DNA from: Effrenium voratum
Taxonomy: Eukaryota > Sar > Dinophyceae > Suessiales > Symbiodiniaceae
NCBI GenBank assembly: GCA_963377175.1
Contig: CAUJNA010003800.1
Location: forward strand, 183,131 to 247,130
Length of the DNA: 64,000 bases
Direction: 5' to 3'
Shown: positions 12,386 through 33,135 of the stretch, one piece after another
How positions within the stretch are numbered: position 1 is the stretch's first letter
Layout: each line of letters opens with the position of its first letter
Notes under the pieces: model-generated
Database searches by the model: none
Told to the model about the DNA's origin: nothing
What the model saw: the letters and a program-made list of their open reading frames with translations, nothing else
Made by a program: the position numbers and the translations under genes

Positions 12386-13083
12386 CTGTGGTGATGCCAT
12401 GGTGGCCTCACTACCAGAAGATCTCTCAGAAGCGGGAGGCGGTGGCGGGGTTGGCAACGTCGCCTCCAAAACGTACCTCCCGCGCGAGGCCTGCTCCGCC
12501 CAGGTCCGTGCCACCAGCATGTTCATGCCTTGGCTGCAACTCCATGCCGTTCTGACTGCGCATCAACGTCAACCGCGAGTCGGTCACAGAATCATTAAGC
12601 AACAACGCTGTGTCTTTACTAATGTCCCAACAGGAACGGTATTGCTAGGGCATTCTTCCAGCTCGGACACTGTATCAATAATGCCAACTCTATCACGAGC
12701 TAAGGCTCTCAGAATGGGCAAAGACAATCCTACTCACCACCGACTAGTGGAGCCAACCATCAAAAACGAAACAAACACAGTCAGGGAAGCCCCACCTGCC
12801 AACAAGAGGGAGCTGAAGATGTTTGATTGAGGGTGTAGTTTGCTAGATATGCGCACTCAGGGGTAAACTTGTGTTTGACTATCACCCAATAACCCAAATC
12901 ACCACTCGGGCCATGTCCAACGACAATCCAACTGCCAAACACGTAGCTTAAAATGCTAAACCAACCTGCACACCATGCATACCCAACAAGAGCCCATGTA
13001 AAAGTGGCAGCAGCAGCCAGTACCAGAAACGCAAGTCTCAACGCCAAGCGGAAGACGGAAGTGTCTCAAGAAAAACGGCATGC

Positions 13084-14549
13084 CGCTCCATGACTTTGAA
13101 AGGCACACAGCACCAAGCATGCAAACTCTCGGTAGGCGGTGGCAAACTTTGAAAGGCACACAGCACCAAGCATGCAAATATCACACTCTTGGTAGGCGGT
13201 GGCAAACTTTGAAAGGCGCACAGCACCAAGCATGCAAATATCACACTCTCGGTAGGCGGTGGCAAACCTTCATGGCCAATGACTTTGAAAGGCACACAGC
13301 ACCAAGCATGCAAATATCACACTCTCGGTGGGCGGTGGCAAACCTTCATGGCCCATAAAATTGAAAGGCACACAGCACCAAGCATGCAAATATCACACTC
13401 TCGGTGGGCTGTGGCAAACCTTCATGGCCCATGACTTTGAAAGGCACACAGCAACAAGCATGCAAATATCACACTCTCGGTAGGCGGTGGCAAACCTTCA
13501 TGGCCTATGACTTTGAAAGGCACACAGCACCAAGCATGCAAATATCACACTCTCGGTAGGCGGTGGCAAACCTTCATGGCCTATGACTTTGAAAGGCACA
13601 GTCACACAGCACCAAGCATGCAAATATCACACTCTCGGTGGGCGGTGGCAAACCTTCATGGCCCATGACTTTGAAAGGCACACATCACCAAGCATGCAAA
13701 TATCACACTCTCGGCAAACCTTCATGGCCCATGACTTTGAAAGGCACACAGCACCAAGCATGCAAATATCACGCTCTCGGTAGGCGGTGGCAAACCTTCA
13801 TGGCCCATAAAATTGAAAGGCACACAGCACCAAGCATGCAAATACACTCTCGGTAGGCGGTGGCAAACCTTCATGGCCCATGACTTTGAAAGGCGCACAG
13901 CACCAAGCATGCAAATATCACACTCTCGGTAGGCGGTGGCAAACTTTGAAAGGCACACAGCACCAAGCATGCAAATATCACACTCTCGGTAGGCGGTGGC
14001 AAACCTTCATGGCCCATGACTTTGAAAGGCACACAGCACCAAGCATGCAAATATCACACTCTCGGTGGGCGGTGGCAAACCTTCATGGCCCATGGCTTTG
14101 AAAGGCACACAGCAACAAGCATGCAAATTTCACACTCTCGGTAGGCGGTGGCAAACCCTCATGGCCCATGACTTTGAAAGGCATAAATCATACAGCACCA
14201 AGCATGCAAATATCACACTCTCGGTAGGCGGTGGCAAACCTTCATGGCCCATGACTTTGAAAGGCACACAGCACCAAGCATGCAAATATCACACTCTCGG
14301 TAGGCGGTGGCAAACCCTCATGGCCCATGACTTTGAAAGGCATAAATCATACAGCACCAAGCATGCAAATATCACACTCTCGGTAGGCGGTGGCAAACCT
14401 TCATGGCCCATGACTTTGAAAGGCACACAGCACCAAGCATGCAAATATCACACTCTCGGTAGGCGGTGGCAAACCTTCATGGCCCATGACTTTGAAAGGC
14501 ACACAGCACCAAGCATGCAAATATCACACTCTCGGTAGGCGGTGGCAAA
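13084..14549. repeat. tandem array, about 20 copies of a 61- or 76-bp unit
   Basis: The unit contains GACTTTGAAAGGCACACAGC, ACCAAGCATGCAAATATCAC and ACTCTCGGTAGGCGGTGGCA. Long units add AACCTTCATGGCCCATGA; short units near 13142-13265 and 13940 lack it. Copies differ by single bases (CAGCAACAAG, CATCACC, GTGGGCGG) and small insertions (CATAAATCATACAG). The array starts within a few bases of the stop codon of the minus-strand gene that ends at 14555, so it occupies that gene's 3' flank or 3' UTR. Open frames through it are by-products of the repeat. Confidence 0.95.
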
Positions 14550-14554
14550 CTGAA

Positions 14555-17500
14555 TCAAAGGCCAAAGTGGCGATCGCGGCACACAGCCTGAAGAACAGCG
14601 CTGGGATTGCGCCACTTCCTTGTGGCCGGGTTCACCTCGCGCAGGGCAGTTGGCCTTGGTGGGCAAGCCAGGGCAAACCGTTTGATCACATGTTCGTCGT
14701 CAAAACAATCAGTGTTGAAACCTGTAAGCATTATCCAAACCTGCATCAAGCACAGGCATACCAACACAAGCCTACTGAAAAAAACATACTGCTCAGAATC
14801 AAGCCACACAATCTCGTGCCCGAGGAGCGCTCCCAAGGCGCTGTGAGAGGTCAATGCCACCAGCCCTGCAAGCGCCGCCTCGTCCAAGTCCAACTGCGAG
14901 GCCACGAAGCTCAAGTCCGGAGCCAGCTTCTCCAGGGCCGCCAAGAGGCTGGCCTTCCCCTGCGGTGGAGGTGGTGCAGAAGGCCCCGGCACCTCCGAGG
15001 CAGGCTCAATCTCGATCACCTCTGGCCTCGCCGAGAGCTGGAAGCGAAATGCAAAACGGCAAGCACAACGGAAGGCGGTGAACGAGAGCCATAACTGCAA
15101 AGCAAACGCACAAAGAGGCAGAGTTTCTCCAGCGGAAGGCGATGAGAACAGAATGGGAGGCGATGAGCACAAGCAAACAATTTCAAACCAAAAGCAAGAA
15201 GCCAAGGAATCAGTTTCTGGCATCAAGCAACGCACAAAGAGAGGCGCCGCCTACCCTGCAATGGAAGGCCGGGTAAGCAAGATAACCGCATGTGGAACCC
15301 ATGGCAAGAAGGGCACGTCATCTGCAAAGGTAACCCCAAAAGTACTACAACTTGAAACGGAAGGCGAGCACACACACACACAAGTAAGAGAATGTGGCAC
15401 GGACTGAGCCTCCGCGTGGCAGGATCGAGCACCATCTCGGAGAGCCAATCCGTGAGGGTCCGCGTCACCGAGCCCTCAAGCCGGAAATAGCCCGACTGCA
15501 TCGGCGGCCGCCGCACCCCAAACAGCGTCGGAAGCCAAAGAAGCACCTCCAAGCCCTCGATCGCCATGTGGCGCAACAAATAGGCCGTGCCCGCGGCCAG
15601 AAACGCAGACCGATGCTTCCCCTTCGTGCCTCAAACAAACAAAGGCGTGGAATAAGCAACAGCCCAAACCGCTGCAATTCTTAGTGATCATTTTCGCAGC
15701 CGTTAAACTTGCAACCGCTGCAAACCACAGTTTCAACCCACGTGCAAGTCAATCTGCAACAGGCCAGCAAACACACCCCGAACGACTCTAGCTGACTTTG
15801 TGAGGCAACCTCTGTTCCAGCACCGACTCACTGTTGACAGGTCCTGGCCAAAAAATGACAGATGCTTGGCACTGGCCACCAAACGAACGTCAACCCAACA
15901 ATGTGAGCAATTGCGGCGATTGCAGGAAAGGCGCACAACATTTGGTCTAGAACAGGCATCCGTGTTGTTTAGGCACAGGAAATGAACCCCTGGGCACGAT
16001 TCCCAAAGTGGCCAGTGTCGAGTCATGTGTGCCACTCAATGATCTGCAAAGGGTTGCCGCTCTGCAGGAACATTGGCTGGATCTTGCGACGGCAAACAGC
16101 CTCATCCTAACCAGCTGTCCTAAAACCAACCCGGTAGGGCCGATTGACTGAGCAAGTGCTACCCCTTTGGCAAAGCTTTCTGGGCTTTGGAAAATATTGA
16201 ACCCCAGCGCTGGCTGGGGCTCGCCAAGACTAGCTTCAGAACGAATCAACCTTGAAATGCCCGTAAAGAACATGGAATGTGACAGGGCCATTGAAACCTG
16301 AGGCCAGCCTGGCTTCATACTATGATTTCTTGTTACGCTGGCCTGGCGTGTGACTTAACCATCACCAATGTGTCCCCCCCGTATTATGAGTCAGAATGTA
16401 CTTCCCCGCCCAGGACTCGAGAACATGCTCTTTGCTTCAACTGTCAAGCACAGTTCACTGTCAAGCACAGTTCACTGTCAAGCATTGTTGAATGCAAGCG
16501 CCCGAGCGTTGCCTTTTCATAGGGAATCTGGCGGGATGCGGGGCAAGATGGACTATATGAAGAAATTAACAACTTCAAAGAGCGGAAGACGGACACTCCT
16601 AAGAATTGGACGGCTTGACGCTGCGCCGGGCAACATTCAACATGACCAACTCGACATCGAATGCTTCTCTTTGAAGGGGGTAGTCTACCCATCATTCAAT
16701 CATACCTTCAATGAGCGCGTAATCCGTGAAATCACGCCAAGCCACACACCAGCGCGTGCACCAGATTGGGGTTCACGCTCCCCTGCGAAACCCGCAAGAA
16801 GGACAAGAGCACCTGCAAGGCAGCACAAGTTTCCGAAGAACAAGATAGGGCATTCAGCCACTCATGACTAAGCCCCTGTCAAAGTTTGCAGTCAATAAGA
16901 AAACATTAAAAAGTTTTTCTATATCAAACCGCCCGAGCCTTCAGGAAACAGTGCGACCTAATCCTCTTTAATAAGCAAACATTTGAAGGGTGCGACACCA
17001 GGAGGCAAGGCAAGATTTGTCTGGCGGTCCGTAGCCGTCAAACAGCGCAATCATATGAGCAGCTATGATCCAACGTGTTAGTAAGACTACATTGTGCGAC
17101 CAAAGAAACCTTGGGAAACCAAGCAACCCAACAGCAAAGCGTGCCAAATGAGCCACGCAGCCGTGAGTGAGTGCTGCAGCAGCATGAACACAGATGGGCT
17201 CTTGATCAGCTCACGCTGCATGCGGTAGTCCTGCAAGGAAGGGCTCACAACAATCATAGCTGACTCTTGCTCCGACGAAACATGTAACACAGGATTGTGA
17301 GACAGTCCATCAAAAAACCAAGTGGCAAACTGTTTAACATTCAGAAAATGAGCAAACGCGACACATGGCGGGCGGGAACAAACAACAAGACCATGTGCCC
17401 CCACCCAGCTCAGGCGAGCGGGTCATGCCGTGTGCGGAAGGCGAATTGCACGAAACCGTAACTCAGAGACTCGTGCAAACTGCAGCGCAAGAATAACATG

Positions 17501-18314
17501 GATCACGCGGCAGGCGGAAAGCAAACACCCCGCAGCAGGACTGCAAGCCGCAACGCAGCTCGTTGTCGTTCCAGAGAAACATGCATGGACATCATGGACT
17601 ATGGACTGCACGTTGGGCGGCAGGCGCAAACAACTCAAACGATAAAGCGTTGCATCAAGTGCTTTTGCGCGGCTCACATTGAATAAAACAAAAAGTGGAT
17701 CATGCGGAAGGCGGAAGGTGGACACAGTCCGGCCACAGTGCAGCCAAAGTGCCCTGGCAGTGCCCGTCACCGAGAAGTCACGGTCAGGGTCATTTGGCCA
17801 CAAAGCCCGAACCTTACATCACCACGGTACGTTTGGAGAAACAACAAAACAAGTTGACAACACACCCTGTTGCGGCTTCGGCGCAATTTCTTGATTGTTT
17901 GGGGAGTTTGCAGGAGGGCGCTCGTAGTTTGCAACAGGAGCCCACAGAGGCCTAACTTCTCCAAACAGCAGCTTCGCTAACAGTTGTGGCTTGTGACAGA
18001 TGAGGAGTTCTGCGGCGGCCTGCAATGATTACAGTGTCATCTCGTGAGTTGCGAGTTATCATTCTCAGGGCATCGGTTTGTTGAATTGTCGTAGGACAAG
18101 TGATGAATAGACACCTTGACTTTAAAGTCCAAATAAAACACATTTTCGGCCAAGGCACGTCCAAGGTGCCCACCGTGTGATCCCTGTACTCCCGCTTCAA
18201 GAACCGCGGAATGATGGCGTGGCCGGGCTCACCGTCGTACCTCTCCTCCGCCCCATAGGCGACCACCACCACCTGCCGCCGCACAGGATCCATGATGCCG
18301 AAGGCGACTTTGCG
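14555..18314 (-). CDS. unknown multi-exon protein
   Basis: Four exons join in frame: about 18314-18170, 15629-15410, 15026-14820 and 14618-14555 (TGA). All three donors are GC and the last three exons start after AG|G. The first exon reads DPVRRQVVVVAYGAEERYDG and PRFLKREYRDHTVG; the second KGKHRSAFLAAGTAYLLRHM, LWLPTLFGVRRPPMQSGYF and TRTLTDWLSEM. The third has EVIEIEPASEV, a Pro-rich linker, then LLAALEKLAPDLSFVASQLD; the last KWRNPSAVLQAVCRDRHFGL. A strand-rich N-terminal part is followed by a linker and a helical C-terminus. I do not recognise the family. The left edge of the first exon is uncertain because the acceptor there does not fit AG|G cleanly. The intron of 2.5 kb between exons 1 and 2 shows nothing recognisable. 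Confidence 0.6.
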
Positions 18315-20507
18315 TGCTTGCTTGCTTGCTTGCGCTCGCTTGCTTGCCTGCTTCCTTGGCTGATTCCTTTGCATTTGCAGGCTTGACTTGCCATGCTTCC
18401 TGCTGACAGTCATAGCCACCTGCTCAAAGTCAAATGCTCCAAGTCAGTCATGGTCACCTGTCACTGTCTTGCCTGTTCAAGGCTGCCAAATCTTGCGGAA
18501 GTCGCACAAGCCAATCTCTAGAGGACGTCAGATCAGCAACTCAACAACTCCATCAGCAGTCGCAACCAGCAATGTTCAGATTCAAATTTCAAAACCAGCA
18601 AAGGTCCAGGCAAGATTTGACATAAGTGTTGCAACAAGTGGCTGAACCTATGAATCTCGTCTCACGTGGCCTTTCTGCTTGCAACCGACTGAACAACTGC
18701 GCGGGGCACCGATCCGGCTTTGCGTCTTGACACTGGCTTCCTCCCTCCACAACCTCGGCAATGCACCCCATCGATAATTGAGTCATTAAAGCAACGACAC
18801 CGTGATATGTGCAAGACTCTTGTCAGTAGGTCAATGGTCCAAGCCTCTGCAATGCCGAATGTGATTGACAACCGGAAAAAAATAGGGTTCTGATCATGCC
18901 TGCAATGTCTAGTAGAATGTTCAGCATAAGTCTGGAACCAGTTGCCACATTCGCTCTGAGGCCCCTGCTAGGTGCATGCTCTTGAGGAAGATAATGACCA
19001 CATCAGCATCGCATGAAAAAAAAGTAAGCTGGCCCCAATGCAACAAACCATTGGATAGGTTCAATTCATGGCCAAACATCCACGCATCGACTCACACGAA
19101 CACGTATTTAAACACAGACACACGCACACACAAACAAACAGGCCTGCGCACACAAACAAACACGGGCCAAAAATCCCACCCTTTGAGCGCATTTTCATCC
19201 GCGCCTTTCGCTAGAACACTGAACCCTGACATTGCCTGTGAGAACCCGCGTTTCCCCGCGCACACCAGTAAGTTGTATATATATATACATATGATTATCA
19301 TTGTACATGTTTATACATACAGTAGTACCCATCATATACAAGTCATGACATTTGCCATACGACGGTTGGGTGCAACACCAACATAAGACGCTGCGCCGTG
19401 CGTAGTGCAAAGGAGCAAAAGTGCAGTTTTACGACACAACAGCACAACGCTACCACTGTGTCTGCGCAAGATTGAAAGAAGCACTAGCATTTGCGGAAGT
19501 CGTTGCAAAGCCACACAACTAAGCCGCGCCCATTCTTCTGCAATCAGACGAGGTTGCACATACGGCTGCACTCAAAACACAGCAGCTTCAAGCATGACTG
19601 GCATCTTATCAGCAGTGCCAAGCGAAGAGCAACGAGGCAACTGCAACTACCCTTGCAGCTACCATGTTCAATGTCATCAAAGCACCCCATCACACACCAC
19701 ACTTCAACTGGCAGCAGCAACAGAGCCAGAGCGGCCAAATCCGGGAGGCCAAAGGTGCAACAGAACTGCTAGATTGCGTCGGCTCAAAAAATGACAAAGT
19801 CAGTCTGTCACTCCATGGTGCAGCAAACATGACACGCGTGCGCGTGGATCCCATGCATGGTGACAGCAGCACCAACTATGGAACAGCAGCCACAGAGCAA
19901 CACCCACGCCATAGTCCAGACTTCTCGTACCGTCAGGCAACCCGCCAACTTCTGTTTGTCAACGGCACTAAAACCATCAGGTCATCCTACACAACTTGCA
20001 ATAGCAAGAAGTGTACGCCTGCAAAGGGGAACATGCATGAGCGTACATGCATGCCAGTATACAAGCATTCTCCTCAGTTGCTTCCAAGCAGGTGGCCCGT
20101 CAAACTATTTGATTTACACTTCTGCACACACTGGCCACACTGACATCAGATCCACCTAGCTAATGCACAAACGTGCCACCTTGACGAAAAAATAAAAAAT
20201 GCTTCTGGGGCCATCCTAGCCTTTAAGAAGGAAATGCAAGGCAAGAAGGCTTGCACATGTTTCATCTGCAAGTCTGGCAATGGTGTTTGCATGGTGCCAA
20301 CTTCCTTCCAGCCTCATCTCCACATGGCACATGCCTCTGCACTGAACGCTTGCATTGGGCCGATTTGGGGCCAATGCATTGCACACGTCAACCCCTTTCA
20401 GCATTTGCTGAGGACCGGTCGGTCATGCGGCCTAGCCTGGCTAGGTGAGATGATTGGGACGCCCGGACCTCATGAAATGCAACGAACCGCCGCTTCGGGC
20501 TCTCACT
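18315..20507. other. no gene recognised
   Basis: Lies between the MCM7 stop and the next gene downstream. Upstream exons of the unknown 14555-18314 gene may be here (for example around 18700-18780), but none is convincing. A CTTG-rich run at 18305-18360 and a TA run near 19277 are simple repeats. Confidence 0.35.
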
Positions 20508-28974
<8,467 letters not shown>

Positions 28975-29340
28975 CTCGCCTCGCAGGTGGGTCAGCTCAA
29001 GCCATCCCTTCACCCAGCGTGGCTAACCTATGTAAGCCAAGTTGGAACAATAGCCTCCATCTGGGCATGTACTCAGGACAACACTGAGCGGAAACCTCAA
29101 ATCCATTTGGGTGCGGATTTATTTTGGGATATTTTGTCTGTTGTTTTTGGTTTTTTTTTGCTTTTCGTCCGGGCCAGTAAAATGTCGTATTTTACAGCAT
29201 TTCTCGCAAATTGATGCATTTTACACTAGCCCGCCAACATCCCTAGCATCGTTTTCAACATCCCCCGCATGTCCGACCAACATCCCTAGCATCACCAACA
29301 AATCGTAGGTAACAGAATCAAACAAGTAGCTGGCGGGTTG
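28975..29340. other. region upstream of the first MCM7 exon found; nothing recognised
   Basis: The N-terminal exon of MCM7 should lie here or further up. No ATG exon with a suitable donor was convincing. The phrase GTCGTATTTTACAGCATTTC at about 29182 recurs in the repeat field at 29773 and 30041. Confidence 0.35.
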
Positions 29341-29343
29341 ACG

Positions 29344-30280
29344 GGTTCAAAAAAATGATGGTTCAATAGGAGGGCATTTCAATCCCTGTAACAACAAAAG
29401 TGGCGGGGGGGTTGGGGGGGGTGGCAGCCCCCCCCATGATGTTCGCAGAAGTGATGATTTGAATAGCTCTGCAAAAAGTCTAAAAAGTAGCGGGGGGGTT
29501 GGGGGCCCCCCATGATGTTCAAAGAAGTGATGATTCAAATAGGGGTGCAATTAATAATTAAATCTCTGGTAGAAAATCTAAAACTTAGCGGGGGGGTTGG
29601 GGGGGCGGCAGCCCCCCCCATGATGTTCGAAGAAGTGATGATTCAAGTAGGGGTGCAATGATTCACGAACGGGTGCGATAGAATTTAAAAGGCAGCGGGA
29701 GGGTTGGCGGGGGTGGCTTCCCCTATGATGTTCGAAGAAGTGCATACATACAGACATACATGGATTACATAGTCGTATTTTACAGCATTTTCTCGCGAAA
29801 TTGGACGCTCGAAAGAGTGATGATTCAAATAGGGGTGCAATTAAATCTCTGCAAGAAATCTAAAAAGTAGCGGGGGGTTGGGGGGGATGATGTTTGAAGA
29901 AGTGTTGATTCAAATAGGGGTGCAATGATTCACGAACGGGTGCGATAGAATTTAAAAGGCAGCGGGAGGGTTGGCGGGGGTGGCTTCCCCTATGATGTTC
30001 GAAGAAGTGCATACATACAGACATACATGGATTACATAGTCGTATTTTACAGCATTTTCTCGCGAAATTGGACGCTCGAAAAAGTGATGATTCAAATAGG
30101 GGTGCAATTAAATCTCTGCAAGAAATCTAAAAAGTAGCGGGGGGTTGGGGGGGATGATGTTTGAAGAAGTGTTGATTCAAATAGGGGTGCAATTACTCTA
30201 CAAACAATCTAAAAAGTAGAAGGTGGGTGGGGGGGAGCCCCCCCCATGATGATCGAAGAAGTGATGATTCAAACAGGGAG
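29344..30280. repeat. G-rich repeat field with a 267-bp tandem duplication
   Basis: Recurrent blocks are TAGCGGGGGGGTTGGGGG, CCCCCCATGATGTTCGAAGA, AGTGATGATTCAAATAGGGG and TGCAATTAAATCTCTG. The block starting GGGTGCGATAGAATTTAAAA at 29671 recurs at 29938 almost without change for about 250 bases, giving a 267-bp tandem pair. No coding pattern. Confidence 0.85.
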
Positions 30281-32230
30281 AAAACTGGTGATGCTGATGA
30301 TGCGGGAAGCCAAATCCAAAAAACCAATGAAAAGGTGCAAAAGCCAAACGCCCGGAGAGGAACTGGGAAGCAGAGGATGCGAAAAGCTGCATAAACCAGC
30401 GAAAAGCCGAGGAACTGGCAATGCAGCCAAAAAGCCACCAAAAGCCGCATAAACCAACAAGAAGCCGAAAAGCCAAGAAGCCGAGAAGCCAAAAACCCAA
30501 GAAGCCAAGAAGCCAAAAAGCCAAAAGCGGAAGAAAAAAAAGAAAAGAAGAAAAAAACGCGGAAAAAAACACCTAAAATAAATACCCCTCCAATCCATTT
30601 TGACAATGCCTCTGAAACTCATGATTCACAATGTTGGGAAAAATGAAATACTCTGGCTCTGGAGGATGCTCCCTGAAACAATGGCACTTCACAAAGCAAA
30701 GTCTTCTGGCACGGACTGAGCCACACTGAGTCCAAGCCATGATCACGTGTGAAGAGTGGGATACAGCTCAAATTGCCAATTGGTTGAATTCTGGTGCACA
30801 GTGCGTTGCGCTTGAGACCAGCCAAGTATGCCCTAACATGCGGTAGTGCAACACATGCACAAAAAGAAAGAAACAAGGCTGCACCAATCAACAATCAGGT
30901 TCGACATCCACCAAAAAAACAGCCTGGCCAAGAAAAACAAATCTGCATGTTGTGGATTCCCAAACCCCGCCTGCAACAACGCAGTCTTGGCAATGCTCTC
31001 CTTGACGCTGGCCATGCTTAGGCAACCTCAGCGTGCGCCACGCAGACTTTCCGCTACCCAACCAGCATGGCAAGACCCAGTTCATTGCTTGCAAGGGCAA
31101 AGCCAACCACCTTATCAAAGCTCCACCAAGGGGCTAGGAGCAGTGACTTGCTCGGCTGGGCTTGGGCCTGAATGCTTCTGGCTGCCTGGCAGTCAACCTG
31201 GTCGAGTTCCAATATCCTCATGCCCTTGTGCCTTGCTGATGTGTGTGAGAGAGAGAGAGAGACAAAAGCTTTGCTGAGCCCTGCTCGAATGGAACGTTCT
31301 GACCTACTTGTTGCCTGGGCTGATGGTCGAGGAACTGACAAGACTGACGTCAACCCCTTCGTGTCAAAACCGAAGCTTAGTGAGCAATGGAGTTGTGCAT
31401 GTGTCCAATGCTTGCTTTTTTTGTTGTCTCGTGAACTTCCATTGAACAAACACATGCACGTGCATCGCTAGCAGGAATGCCCGTTCTCTGCACCTGTCGG
31501 CTTCGGAAGGCGCGTAGAAAGCAGCGCTGGGACCTCACAGGAAGGCTTTACTGTTAGGTGGCCATTGTTAGCGATCTTGGAACTTGGCAGGCATGATGGG
31601 ATGACCGTGCTAGCAACAGTCCTCAAACAAGTTCACCATCGTGCAGTGGTCAACCTGCCTGAGCCTAGGAGCTTCATAGGGGGCGTGGTAAGCAGCGAAA
31701 ATCAAAATCTCATGGCCCACTTGCAGCAGCTTGGATGCGGGCAACAGCTGGGTTCATGTAGATCTTGTCGCCAGGAGCGACCTGCTTTCCAGCCGCGGTG
31801 TGCTTAGGTCGTCGATTTGATCAATCCCAATGCCCATCATGACCTTCAGCGTCACCCCAATGCTGGGTCCAATTGCTTCACCCAAGGGAAGCGGCATTGC
31901 AAATTGCAATCTCAGCTCTGAGGCACTGAGGCGCCATGCCAAGAAGCCCTCCTGACAAGCTTGGCAAGTTCCACGCTTTGGAGGAAGAGGGGAGGAGGGT
32001 GGAGGGAGTGCTTTACGTCTAGAGTCTATCGGTTGGCACCTCACGAGACGTTGGGTTGCCGTGATAGCTTTGCAAAGGATTCGCGCTCAGCTCCGAATGA
32101 AGCCAGTCAAACTGTGAGACTTCTGGAATTGAGACGGTGGGGCTATGAATGTGACTCCATATGGTTCACTGATGTTGGAGGCCTTTATATACTCGCTGAG
32201 TGGGAAGGACCTTTGTATCGTTTCTTGCCA
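30281..32230. other. no gene recognised
   Basis: A purine-rich stretch (GAAGCCAAAAAGCC words) covers 30300-30590. A coding-like minus-strand phrase (IGPSIGVTLKVMMGIGIDQI) occurs near 31800-31870, and another (SQFDWLHSELSANPLQSY) near 32040-32120. Neither has good splice borders, but they could be further exons of the helical repeat gene. Confidence 0.35.
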
Positions 32231-32987
32231 TCACACCCGATGTTCGGAACAAGCGCCAACAAACAGCTGCCAAGCGCGCCATACCGCGCCCTCCTGCTTC
32301 AGCTGCTGGCAAATCTGCCTTGCTTCCCGCAGCTTTCCGCAGGCGCCCATGTGATGCCGAAGCACGGCCGCCTCCGCCTGCAAAGCCATGCCAGTCCAGC
32401 TTACGTCCCAAGCTTCCTGGACACCTGTTTTCCTTCAGGGGTCGGGTTCCCTATCGGACAGGTTTCGAGGCATTTCTCTGGGTGCCGACAAAAAGGCACG
32501 GCCTGCTCATCCCTCTGAGGCACTTTGGTGTCTACTCTGTTCTTAGTTTCTGCTATTGTGCTGCAAGTCCTGGGTCGGCATTTCCTTTGGGGCTAAAGAA
32601 CCTACCTGAGCCGCTGCAAGCAGCGGCGATGACCCAGCCCCCGCGCCTGTCCACCCGGCGTCGTGGGTGTTGGCGGGATCTGGCCACCATTCGCCCGGCA
32701 CCCCATCCCCTTGGCTTCATAGTCTTGGGCTTACAAGAAAGAAACCGAAGAAACCTACCAATTTACCACCCAACCCTGGTTTGCACTCCCCCCCGCCCCG
32801 CCCAGCAAACTACCCCCAAACCCAAACCCGCCCACCCCCCCCCCCCCCCCAAAACCGTCATCCCGCGTGGTTTAGCGCGAACCACCCGATGGAATGTCCC
32901 CCGCTTTCCCTCCCCCGGCCGTGGCGAGGATCTCCTGCAGCGCTTGGCCGCAGGCGGCGAAGCGGCCCAGCAGCTGCAAAGCCTCAC
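32231..32987 (-). CDS. partial alpha-helical repeat protein (PPR- or FAST-like), two exons
   Basis: Exon 32987-32920 starts GCAG|GTGAGG and ends ACG|GCC (GC donor). It reads EALQLLGRFAACGQALQEIL. Exon 32377-32231 starts GCAG|GCGGAGG and reads AEAAVLRHHMGACGKLREAR, then QICQQLKQEGAVWRAWQLF. They join in phase 0. The alternation of short amphipathic helices with ACG turns (LRHHMGACGKLREARQICQQ) resembles pentatricopeptide-type or FAST-kinase-like helical repeats, used in organelle RNA binding and abundant in dinoflagellates. Only two units are visible, so the family is a guess. The 3' end is open; the stop at 32231 may be intronic. A 131-bp inverted-end element sits 18 bases upstream of the first exon. 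Confidence 0.45.
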
Positions 32988-33004
32988 CTGCGCTGAAGAA
33001 ACGT

Positions 33005-33135
33005 CATCGGTTGACTCAGTTGTTCAGTGGCACCCTTTTTTTCCTTTTTGTTGGTGGCTGCCCCACTAAAAATGGTCTTCCCCAGAAAGGGCTCCCTGTT
33101 TTTCCAGGGTCACTGAACAACTGAGTCAACCGATG
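33005..33135. mobile_element. 131-bp MITE-like element with perfect 25-bp inverted ends
   Basis: The left arm at 33005-33029 begins CATCGGTTGACTCAGTTGTT. The right arm at 33111-33135 is its exact reverse complement over all 25 bases. Between the arms is an 81-base non-coding core with T and C runs. No clear target duplication was seen outside the arms. On the minus strand it lies in the presumed intron directly before the exon at 32987. Confidence 0.85.

Noticed and set aside
13084..14549. CRISPR-like array
   Set aside because: The units are contiguous tandem copies without unique spacers, and the host is a eukaryote.
32200..33069. 289-codon plus-strand reading frame
   Set aside because: Its composition is Pro/Arg-rich with C-runs and no family pattern; the minus strand holds better exons with correct borders.
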